Program-made: the position numbers and the translations under genes
Notes under the pieces: generated by a model
What the model was told of the DNA's origin: nothing
The model's input: the letters and a program-made list of their open reading frames with translations, nothing else
Database searches by the model: none
In this document: one piece after another, positions 24,762 through 32,315 of the stretch
Numbering within the stretch: position 1 is the first letter of the stretch
Layout: every line of letters starts with the position of its first letter
DNA from: an uncultured Muribaculaceae bacterium
Lineage (GTDB): Bacteria; Bacteroidota; Bacteroidia; Bacteroidales; Muribaculaceae
Assembly: GCA_910586975.1 (NCBI GenBank)
Contig: CAJUKX010000019.1
Coordinates: 1-49,771 of the forward strand
DNA: 49,771 nt
Direction of reading: 5' to 3'

Positions 24762-24899
24762 ATGGAAAAAGCTGAAATTTATACCGTAATTATGACTGCC
24801 GTTGCTCAAGGTCTCAAAGAGTACTTCAAAGAACGATATCCCGATGAAAATTTTGATGAAATTGACTGGCCCATACCCGCGAATGATGAAATCGATTGA
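24762..24899 (+). CDS. Hypothetical 45-aa acidic protein
   Basis: ATG 24762 to TGA 24897-24899: starts MEKAEIYTVIMTAVAQGLKE and ends IPANDEID. Acidic, helical first half. It lies between the 82-aa gene and a strong bidirectional terminator, which supports it being the last gene of that unit. Function unknown. Confidence 0.5.
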   Translation: MEKAEIYTVIMTAVAQGLKEYFKERYPDENFDEIDWPIPANDEID

Positions 24900-24938
24900 T
24901 AGCTGAAAGATCGGCCCATCGATGCCCACACTACACAC

Positions 24939-24974
24939 AGAGAGCGTGATGTCATTATCGGCACCACGCTCTCT
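24939..24974. terminator. Bidirectional terminator between convergent units
   Basis: Perfect 10-bp stem AGAGAGCGTG / CACGCTCTCT. It separates the mobile module (+) from the LRR operon (-). A close copy sits at 28946-28978 at the end of the other LRR operon. Confidence 0.8.
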
Positions 24975-25000
24975 GTATATAAATTGATGAAAAGCAAGTT

Positions 25001-26911
25001 TTACAGCATCACTTTTTCAGCTTTGCCATTGGTGTAGCGTATGATGTAGATACCACGCGGAAGTGTGGGCATAGCATCACGCTCGCCATGGTATCGCTGC
25101 ATACCCTGTAGGTCGTAGATACTTACCGGGCCATTGCATTCTATTGTAGATGAATCCCCATCAACAATCACATCTTCAATACCGGATGTCTTATCTGGCG
25201 TTAAATCAAATCTTGCCAACGTTCCTGTAATACCGCTATAGGAACGAGGTTCAATTAAAAGAAAGCCATAATGAGTTTTATTGTTGTTATCAACTGTGAT
25301 ATATTCACGATGCCCCAATGCTATAGATACTATATATGGATCAGCGGGCCACTCAAAGAATTCTTTCGTCTTTTCAAACTTATAGGATTGAAGTTCGTTA
25401 TCATACCAATATGAATATAGACAAATGTTCGATGCAACTATTGATGGCTGTCTATTATTGTCTATAGAGCGGATATTGTTTGTTACTTTAATTCTAATAT
25501 ATTCATCTTCGTTTTCAACGATTTCAAATGAGCAGTATCGAGAATTGTCAGTAAACGGATTGTCACATACCACATTGTTTGGTATCACAAAATCCTCTAA
25601 CGCTTCACATCCTGCAAAGCATCTATCCCCAATGCTTTGAAGTCCTTTTCCTAATTTTACAGTTTTGAGATTAGTACATCCGGCAAACATATTGCGTCCC
25701 AGATTCCAGATATTATCAGGAATTTCTATCTGCTCCAATGACGTGCAATTTCTGAACCAAGAATCTGTAGACCATACATCTTCTACATTTTCCGGAATAT
25801 TGATTGATGACAATGACTCACATCCACTAAATGTGCCACTGCCTATTCTCTTAAGTGAATTGGGCAGTTTTATCGACTTGAGGCTGTTACAATTCTCAAA
25901 ACTATATTGAGCAACCCGTTCAAGTCCTTCGTTCAAGTTGACAGTAGTTAGATTTGCACAACCTGAAAATGCACAACTATAACATACGTCATCACGATCA
26001 TATTCGTTGATTTTATTATAACCGATATATTTAAGAGTGGAAGGCATTGTTACAGAGCGTATGTCTGTATTCATAAAAGCATATTGGTCAATAACAGTAA
26101 CAGGATAATCTCGGCCATTATAATTAACTGTTGATGCAATCCTTATATCACCTGTGTAGTTGCAGTCTACTATATCGCGACTCACACATGCGCCGCTACC
26201 ATCACCAAGAATATCATAACGTATGCCATCAACAATCACTTTATCTCCACTTTTCCAATAAGAAGCATCTGTACGAACTAGCACATCGTTTCCATCAATA
26301 TCTACGTAGAATTCTACGGCATAATATCCTGAAACTTTTAGAATGCCCAAATATGAAGCGGCAGTTTCTCTGGCGGGCACAGTTATATAGCCATCTTTCT
26401 CAGCGTATAAGCGTGAACGGTCGTATTTATTAACCAAATATGGCTCAAGCTTTTTACCGGATGTGTCGTAAATATTGAATATTTCCGCTTTTATCCGTAG
26501 ATTTTCTCCATCATCCTTCACAACCGCACATAAAGCGTTATCACAAAAGCTAAATGCAAATTGTTCTCGTTCTACATTTGGAACGGAAATACGTTTTAAA
26601 TTTGAGCATTCTATGATCTTTGCAGGTCCTAGGTACTTAAAACCATCACTAAAAGATAGCTCAGTAATATCACTGTTACTTAAAGCGCTGCTCAAATTAT
26701 AACTTACTTCATAAGTCTGCCCGCCGTAGGACACTTCATGAGGAATGTGGATCTTACCGGAATACACGCCGGTTGGTGGCGTTGTCAAAGTGACAACATC
26801 ACTTTCTCCACGATTGAAGTACAGCCCGTCTACCTCAATCACATCAGCACGGGCACTTATCACAATGATAAGCACCATGCTGAGAAATAGAATTAGTCTT
26901 TTCATATCCAT
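25001..26911 (-). CDS. BspA-like leucine-rich-repeat surface protein (636 aa)
   Basis: A signal peptide at the N-terminus (MDMKRLILFLSMVLIIVISA) is followed by LRR_5/BspA-type repeats. The consensus is C-x-x-L-x-x-[IV]-x-[LI]-P/N...I-x-x-x-[AT]-F-x-x-C, clearest at about residues 300-460. The C-terminal ~45 residues (GPVSIYDLQGMQRYHGERDA, then LPRGIYIIRYTNGKAEKVML) resemble a type A secretion-tail domain. Expected to be secreted or displayed on the surface. BspA relatives bind host matrix or other bacteria; the ligand here is unknown. It is 7 bp after the 352-aa LRR gene and ends the operon at the 24939 terminator. Confidence 0.88.
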   Translation of the reverse strand: MDMKRLILFLSMVLIIVISARADVIEVDGLYFNRGESDVVTLTTPPTGVYSGKIHIPHEVSYGGQTYEVSYNLSSALSNSDITELSFSDGFKYLGPAKIIECSNLKRISVPNVEREQFAFSFCDNALCAVVKDDGENLRIKAEIFNIYDTSGKKLEPYLVNKYDRSRLYAEKDGYITVPARETAASYLGILKVSGYYAVEFYVDIDGNDVLVRTDASYWKSGDKVIVDGIRYDILGDGSGACVSRDIVDCNYTGDIRIASTVNYNGRDYPVTVIDQYAFMNTDIRSVTMPSTLKYIGYNKINEYDRDDVCYSCAFSGCANLTTVNLNEGLERVAQYSFENCNSLKSIKLPNSLKRIGSGTFSGCESLSSINIPENVEDVWSTDSWFRNCTSLEQIEIPDNIWNLGRNMFAGCTNLKTVKLGKGLQSIGDRCFAGCEALEDFVIPNNVVCDNPFTDNSRYCSFEIVENEDEYIRIKVTNNIRSIDNNRQPSIVASNICLYSYWYDNELQSYKFEKTKEFFEWPADPYIVSIALGHREYITVDNNNKTHYGFLLIEPRSYSGITGTLARFDLTPDKTSGIEDVIVDGDSSTIECNGPVSIYDLQGMQRYHGERDAMPTLPRGIYIIRYTNGKAEKVML

Positions 26912-26918
26912 AGATTGT

Positions 26919-27977
26919 TTATAATTTCACTTTTTCAGCTTTACCATTGGCAGTGCGGATGATATAGACACCACGTGGAAGTGTGGGCATAGCATCTCGC
27001 TCGCCATGGTATCGCTGTATGCCCTGGAGATCGTAGACGCTTACCGGACCGTCAATGTTCTCTACCATGACATCACCCACACCATTTGTCAGCTCTTCCG
27101 ACTCGACGATGTTTTCAAACAAGCCCCATACCGGATCAAAGAAGTAAGCATTGCGAGTACCCACCGGCACATAGAGAGTAGCATCTTTGTAAGTACTTTC
27201 ATCAAATGAATCAGTAACAGCACTTGGTGGCGTCTGTGCACAGCAGATTACCTCTTTCAGAGTAGTACAACCGGTGAAAGCACGATTACCAATCGAAGTA
27301 ACGCTGTTTACTTCCACTGATTGCAAATAGGGGCAAGCACCAAAAGCATAATCACCAATGGTGATGACATTATTCATTTCTACTGATTGCAGAGAGCAGC
27401 AATCAAAAAAAGCCATGTCACCAATAGAAGTGACACTATTCATTTTAACTGATTGCAGACTACAGCAATGTTTGAAAGCCCATTCGGAAATAGAGGTGAC
27501 ACTGTTAATTTCTACTAATTGCAATTGATAACACGTATCGAAAGCTTGTCTGCCAATCGTAATGACATTGTTCATTTCAACTGATCGCAAGATCTGGCAC
27601 ATATAAAAAGCCATACTACCAATCGAAGTGACGTTATTCATTACTACGGATTGCATAAAAACCCCCTCGAAAGCACGCTCACCAATCGAAGTGACGCTGT
27701 TCATTTCTACTGAGAGCAAATTGATACAACCCAGGAAAGCACCACTACCGATAGCTACTACATCATAACTTTCATCAACTTTGTCAGGAATGACGATATC
27801 CTTAAGAACAGAGTCTTCATCATAGCCGACAACAACTGCTGTCATGTCATCGCGTAGAGTATAGTGAATTCCATCTAAAGATATTGTACGAATCGCCTTA
27901 GCGCAATATCCGGTAGAATATGATACAACCGTCAGCAATAGTGCCATGCACCATTTTAGAAGTGATTGATGTTTCAT
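26919..27977 (-). CDS. BspA-like leucine-rich-repeat surface protein (352 aa)
   Basis: Signal peptide MKHQSLLKWCMALLLTVVSY, then about eight LRR_5 repeats of 22 aa with pattern SVEMNNVxxIGxxAFxxC. A cap follows (QTPPSAVTDSF...LYVPVGTRNAYFFDPVWG) and then the same C-terminal tail as its neighbours. From the cap to the stop, its DNA is almost identical to the end of the 759-aa gene at 30010, indicating recent duplication or gene conversion. First gene after ncRNA/promoter repeat copy 1; the start codon is about 425 bp from that promoter. Confidence 0.88.
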   Translation of the reverse strand: MKHQSLLKWCMALLLTVVSYSTGYCAKAIRTISLDGIHYTLRDDMTAVVVGYDEDSVLKDIVIPDKVDESYDVVAIGSGAFLGCINLLSVEMNSVTSIGERAFEGVFMQSVVMNNVTSIGSMAFYMCQILRSVEMNNVITIGRQAFDTCYQLQLVEINSVTSISEWAFKHCCSLQSVKMNSVTSIGDMAFFDCCSLQSVEMNNVITIGDYAFGACPYLQSVEVNSVTSIGNRAFTGCTTLKEVICCAQTPPSAVTDSFDESTYKDATLYVPVGTRNAYFFDPVWGLFENIVESEELTNGVGDVMVENIDGPVSVYDLQGIQRYHGERDAMPTLPRGVYIIRTANGKAEKVKL

Positions 27978-28074
27978 TTTTCAGTAGATTTAATATTATT
28001 GAAGCCGGTCTTTTAACGGTTATGGATTTGTTGATTGGTATTAGCATGTCCTTCCCAATACCCCAAAGCAGGAC

Positions 28075-28400
28075 TAAAAAAGAAAAGCGCGGGTATCGTG
28101 CTTGTTGCTCGTCCCGCAGTTAGAGGCTCTGGCATGTGCCTATCATAGTAGAACGAGCAACACCGAAGCCCACGCATGTATGTAAATAGCCATAAAGCCT
28201 TGCCTGCAATGATGCAAGCAAGACAATGGCGCTAATTACATCGCCATGAGCATCTACTGTTGCCTCATCCTTGACTATGATTAAAAACTGCCAGATTTCT
28301 AACTGCCAAGAATAAGCGTCAAGTAAACGCCTTTTATAAGTATGTCTGTACCAATCGCCCACCCACAGACCCACGACCGGGCCTCGGACAGCAGTCGGCA
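28075..28400 (-). ncRNA. Candidate ~325-nt structured RNA, copy 1
   Basis: Begins just downstream of a TTTG-20-TAAATTTG promoter. It ends with a GCGGG/CCCGC hairpin (28089-28117) followed by a U-rich run. Internal stems on the minus strand are GUUGCUCGU/ACGAGCAAC and CUUGCUUGC/GCAGGCAAG. In copy 2 the first stem reads GUUGCUUGU/ACAAGCAAC, a compensatory C-G to U-A change; the second differs by a G-U versus A-U pair that is valid only on this strand. It could be a free RNA or a cis leader of the LRR operon. Confidence 0.65.
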
Positions 28401-28405
28401 CGCTG

Positions 28406-28437
28406 CAAATTTACATATTTTATTCTAACACACCAAA
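28406..28437 (-). promoter_or_regulatory. Promoter of ncRNA copy 1
   Basis: TTTG (28437-28434), 20 bp, TAAATTTG (28413-28406) on the minus strand, identical in sequence and spacing to the one at 34628-34659. Confidence 0.75.
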
Positions 28438-28612
28438 TTAAACCTAAAATTTATTTCTCACCAACTCAACCGCCATCTCCACCACCTCAAGTCGCACAGA
28501 AGTAGCACACCTGCTGCAAATATCAGCAAAAAACAGCAAACGCCCCAACGCCCAACACTCAAAAACACAGCAATTTACTTTCCGATTCTTTCCGATTTTT
28601 ACCCGCCACCAG

Positions 28613-28906
28613 TCTGTTCTGGGCACAGATAATGGCTGTTAATCATTTGATTGGCAGCTATTTATGTTTTATAAAGTCGCACAAAAGTCGCACACTTGCT
28701 GCAAATATCAGCAAAAATCGGCAAGAATTTTGAACTTTTCGACCTTTTTAGAATCCTGATCTTTCTTAATTTACACGAAAAAGCGTTAAGCCACACTCAG
28801 CTAGAATCAGCAAAATTCCGGCTTGGAACTGTTAAATTTACTGCATCAGTTTTCTTCATAGAAATTGCATTAAAAACGATAGCATTCTTAATGACTTTTG
28901 ACGTGC
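28613..28906. repeat. 294-bp direct repeat, copy 2
   Basis: Partner of 20235-20528 with the same orientation and the same length. Its first 14 bases are shared with the end of the ~590-bp repeat. It contains GTCGCACAAAAGTCGCACAC at about 28676. Confidence 0.85.
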
Positions 28907-28945
28907 AAATCAAGATTGAATGTTGCGTATCCCACTTCATATACA

Positions 28946-28978
28946 GAGAGCGTGATGTCGTATTGGCACCACGCTCCC
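28946..28978 (-). terminator. Terminator of the 34247-28990 LRR operon
   Basis: Stem GAGCGTG / CACGCTC with one outer mismatch, 12 bp past the stop of the 333-aa gene. The sequence around it (GAGCGTGATGTC, GGCACCACGCTC) copies the 24939 terminator, so the 3' ends of both operons are duplicates. Confidence 0.7.
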
Positions 28979-28989
28979 TTATTCAGTTA

Positions 28990-29991
28990 TTATTGTGATT
29001 TTATACGTCTATGCAAAGCCATATTTTTGAAATAGCACCAAGGTTCTGTAGTGTTATACGCTTCTTTTGATTCTTCAGGAACAATTAAACTGATCCTGTC
29101 GAATACGGACTGTTCAATCATTCCGGGTAGATAAAAAGCTTTGGGGGGAGTTGCGGATTTGAATATAATTGTACCGCCTTTCACCCATGATTTGAATCCT
29201 TCCGCAGCTATCAGTCGGATCGTTGCGGGCAATTCTATAATCGATACCGCTTTAAGACCTTTGAGAGCTCGTTCATGAAAACCCTTAACAGGAATAGTCA
29301 GAGACTTATCGTTCCAAGTAAAAGATATATTCTCCGGAACAATAATGTGGTTTTTATCCGCTTGGTCACCAGTTATAGCCTCCAAAGTTGCGAATGGAAT
29401 ACCGTCTTTATCTGTACCTATCCAGTTATATACCAAGTTGTCGATCTCTATCAGTTCTGCAATCTTGAATATATTCAGGTTGTCCCATGCCGGATAATAT
29501 CCTGCTTGCTTGAGCAACCTGTCAAACAGCCAACTTACATCGTCAATACGACTTTCAGCAGAATGACAAACGCCAAGTTGACGCTTTATCAGTTCTACCT
29601 TTTCGTTTACCATCTCCTCTAGAGTTGATGCACCGTATAGTGCATTGTAAGCCACGTCAAAGAAGCATTCTGTGCCAAAGCGATTACGGATTGAAAAATC
29701 AAAGTTGACCATAATGTCATCAGCATTAATACCTTTGGCCTTGTCAGACTCGCATAGCCAGCCGGGGAGATCTTTGGTTGTACTTATGTGCAATGCTGCC
29801 GGGATATCATATTTGATATCCCGGTTGTCACAATATTTGAAAAAGTCGCGTAACATATCAGCCTCTTCGGGATTACACCGTGTATCGCAAAGCCAGTCGA
29901 TGCGTCCTTTAGTAGGATTGGCAGTGAGCCAAGCAACGCACTCCTTCTCAAGAGCTTCATTATTGTCAAAACTTATATGTTGCATAGTCAA
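28990..29991 (-). CDS. Signal-less 333-aa protein with a C-terminal BspA/LRR cap
   Basis: Starts MTMQHISFDNNEALEKECVA (Met3 possible), with no signal peptide. The N-terminal ~190 residues are not recognised. The C-terminal third (LKAVSIIELPATIRLIAAEG, then ATPPKAFYLPGM and ISLIVPEESKEAYNTTEPW) matches LRR_5 cap sequences such as QTPPSAVTDSF...LYVPVGTRNAYFF of the neighbours. It lies 18 bp after the 759-aa LRR gene, so it is co-transcribed. It may be an intracellular relative or a recombinant gene. Function unknown. Confidence 0.75.
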   Translation of the reverse strand: MTMQHISFDNNEALEKECVAWLTANPTKGRIDWLCDTRCNPEEADMLRDFFKYCDNRDIKYDIPAALHISTTKDLPGWLCESDKAKGINADDIMVNFDFSIRNRFGTECFFDVAYNALYGASTLEEMVNEKVELIKRQLGVCHSAESRIDDVSWLFDRLLKQAGYYPAWDNLNIFKIAELIEIDNLVYNWIGTDKDGIPFATLEAITGDQADKNHIIVPENISFTWNDKSLTIPVKGFHERALKGLKAVSIIELPATIRLIAAEGFKSWVKGGTIIFKSATPPKAFYLPGMIEQSVFDRISLIVPEESKEAYNTTEPWCYFKNMALHRRIKSQ

Positions 29992-30009
29992 AGTGCATGA
30001 TTGATTGTA

Positions 30010-32289
30010 TTACAACATCACCTTTTCAGCCTTGCCATTGGCAGTGCGGATGATGTACACACCGCGCGGAAGCGTGGGCATAGCATCGCGCTCGCCATGG
30101 TAGCGCTGTATACCATGGAGGTCATAGACGCTTACCGGGCCATCGATGTCCTCTACCATGCCCTCACCCACACCGTTTGTCAGCTCTTCCGACTCGACGA
30201 TGTTAGCAAACATGCCCCATACCGGATCAAAGAAGTAAGCATTGCGAGTACCCACCGGCACATAGAGAGTAGCATCTTTGTAAGTACTTTCATCAAATGA
30301 ATCAGCAACAGCACTTGGTGGCGTCTGTGCACCGCAGATCACCTCTTTCAGAGCAGTGCAGCGGGCGAAAGTCTGCGATCCTATCTTCTGTACGCTTGCC
30401 GGTATTTTGAATGAGACAATTTTCGAACAATCGCTGAAGAAACCATCCCCAAATTTCGTATAAGGATACGCGATTGTCACTTCTTCAAGTTTAGATGTGT
30501 TGAATCGCTGTTTAAAGTATTGGGTAGTTGCCGGTAGATTGCGACCGAGCCAAACTCTTTTTGCACTTATTGTCTTTAAATCTAATGAGCGGTCGTCACA
30601 CTCAAATCTATAATCCTCGCCGGGGGTGTAGTCGTAGAAGTAAGATACTGTCGACGGAACAATAGCGTGGAGTAGATAAGGAGTCTGGCTTACCGCATTT
30701 GCTTCAATTTTCCAAACCTGAGGATATGCTATTGAATCAAGTGAGTTTAACCTGATTGAGTAACTGCTAAGAAAATCAGCCTTTGTATAGTAGTTGGTAT
30801 CATAATATGCTTCACCACCGGCAACCACACGGCAGTCCGACAGATCAAGGCATTCAAGATTGGCCATACGGTTTATGACATTCAAGTCTGTACCATTGAT
30901 TTCACCTGAAACGGTTAGTTTGGTAATATTTGATATCTGTGATTCATCAACGTTGTTTATCAATTCTCCGGCTGCATTCGATACATTTAGGCTTGCACCG
31001 CGAGGATATTTATAACTGAAATTCGTACCACCAACCGGATTTGTACCCCATGCTTCCTTGTAATTTACCTTGGAGCCATAAGGTATTTCCACTACGCAGT
31101 CTTCTACATTCAAGAAAACGTCTTCTCCGTTGAACGAAGGTGGCGTCGGCCTTTCCAATACAATAGTACTTAAGGATGAGCATCCAGCAAAAGCATAGTT
31201 ATCAATTGAGGTGGCGTTCTTCATCTCCACGGTTTTAAGAGATGTACATCCATAAAATAGTCCTGTCGGAATAGCAGCATTGTTGTTCAGTTCGATTGAC
31301 TCAAGAGATACGCAATCAGCAAATGCCAGATAGCCTATAGCGGTAACGTTATTAAGTTTTACTGTTTTAAGCGATGAGCACAGTTCAAAAGCTTCTTCAT
31401 AAACATAGTTTGCATGCTCCAGTTCTATTGATTCAAGAGAACTGCAGTTGTAAAAAGCTAAGGGCCCAATAGAAGTCGCATTCTTCATTTCTATCGATTC
31501 AAGAGATCTGCAGTTGCAAAAAGCAGACATCTCAATAGAAGTCACATTATTCATTTCTATTGTTTTAAGTGAATTGCAGCCGGCAAAAGCTCCCGACCCA
31601 ATAGAAGTCACATTATTCATTTCTATTGTTTTAAGTGAATTGCAGCCGGCAAAAGCATCCTCTTCAATGGTGGAAGCATTCCGCATCTCAACTATTTTGA
31701 GCGACGTACATTCATAAAAAAGACAGCGCGCAATAGTGGATACGTTATTAATCTCTATGGATTCGAGAGATTTGCAATAGTAAAAAGCAAATTCCCCTAT
31801 ATTGTGGACGTTATTTATAGCTGCTGATTTAAGAGATTTACATACTAAAAAAGCACTCGAACCAATAGAAGTGACATTCGGCAGCTCTATAGATTCAAGT
31901 GATTCGCAACCGCAAAAAGCCACCTCCTCTAAAGAGGTGACGTTATTCATGGCTACTGATTTAAGAGATTCGCAATTCGAGAATGCACTTCTTCCAATAG
32001 AGGTGATACTATTCATATCGATTGATTCGAGGGACGTACATTCACGAAAAGCATCCGAACCAACAGCTACTACATCATAACTTTCATCCACTTTGTCAGG
32101 AATGACTATATCCTTAAGAATCGAGTCTTCATCATAGCCCGTGACAACTGCTGTCATGTCATCGTATAAAGCATACTTTATTCCATCCAAAGATATTGTA
32201 CGAATATAATTAGCGCCATATCCGGTGAAATATGACACTGCCATGAGCAGCAGTGCCATACACCATTTTATAAGTGATTGATGTTTCAT
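30010..32289 (-). CDS. BspA-like leucine-rich-repeat surface protein (759 aa)
   Basis: Signal peptide MKHQSLIKWCMALLLMAVSY, then about 14 LRR_5 repeats with a 22-aa period (C-x-S-L-x-x-I-E-[ML]-N-N-V-T-S-I-G-x-x-A-F). A non-LRR linker (about 420-610, with LTVSGEINGTDLNVINRMAN), more LRR/cap sequence and the C-terminal tail follow. A perfect 58-bp duplication (31533-31656) inside the array shows recent repeat expansion. The 5' and 3' ends are close copies of the 352-aa gene. It follows the 643-aa gene by 26 bp. Surface or secreted; ligand unknown. Confidence 0.88.
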   Translation of the reverse strand: MKHQSLIKWCMALLLMAVSYFTGYGANYIRTISLDGIKYALYDDMTAVVTGYDEDSILKDIVIPDKVDESYDVVAVGSDAFRECTSLESIDMNSITSIGRSAFSNCESLKSVAMNNVTSLEEVAFCGCESLESIELPNVTSIGSSAFLVCKSLKSAAINNVHNIGEFAFYYCKSLESIEINNVSTIARCLFYECTSLKIVEMRNASTIEEDAFAGCNSLKTIEMNNVTSIGSGAFAGCNSLKTIEMNNVTSIEMSAFCNCRSLESIEMKNATSIGPLAFYNCSSLESIELEHANYVYEEAFELCSSLKTVKLNNVTAIGYLAFADCVSLESIELNNNAAIPTGLFYGCTSLKTVEMKNATSIDNYAFAGCSSLSTIVLERPTPPSFNGEDVFLNVEDCVVEIPYGSKVNYKEAWGTNPVGGTNFSYKYPRGASLNVSNAAGELINNVDESQISNITKLTVSGEINGTDLNVINRMANLECLDLSDCRVVAGGEAYYDTNYYTKADFLSSYSIRLNSLDSIAYPQVWKIEANAVSQTPYLLHAIVPSTVSYFYDYTPGEDYRFECDDRSLDLKTISAKRVWLGRNLPATTQYFKQRFNTSKLEEVTIAYPYTKFGDGFFSDCSKIVSFKIPASVQKIGSQTFARCTALKEVICGAQTPPSAVADSFDESTYKDATLYVPVGTRNAYFFDPVWGMFANIVESEELTNGVGEGMVEDIDGPVSVYDLHGIQRYHGERDAMPTLPRGVYIIRTANGKAEKVML
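31533..31656. repeat. Perfect 58-bp tandem duplication of one LRR unit
   Basis: 31533-31590 equals 31599-31656 (CAATAGAAGTCACATTATTC ... CCGGCAAAAGC), with a period of 66 bp, exactly one 22-aa LRR. The absence of differences indicates very recent duplication. Confidence 0.9.
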
Positions 32290-32315
32290 TTTTCAGTTAA
32301 AGATGTTGCAATCGT

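Larger units (their letters stand above)
28046..28626. repeat. ~590-bp repeat upstream of an LRR operon, copy 1
   Basis: Runs from ATGTCCTTCCCAATACCCCA to CTGTTCTGGGCAC and matches 34263-34857. On the minus strand it holds a promoter, a candidate ncRNA and its terminator, then leads into the LRR gene at 27977. A frame on the minus strand (28120-28401) is conserved only in parts and is shifted between the copies by a 5-nt indel, which argues against a protein. Confidence 0.85.

Noticed and set aside
28120..28401. Minus-strand frame in repeat copy 1, partly matching one in copy 2 (34291-34623)
   Set aside because: A 5-nt indel shifts the frame between copies and base changes preserve RNA pairing, so a structured RNA is the better explanation.
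31200..32100. CRISPR-like periodicity
   Set aside because: The period is 66-69 bp in frame and encodes 22-aa LRR units; no conserved repeat with unique spacers.
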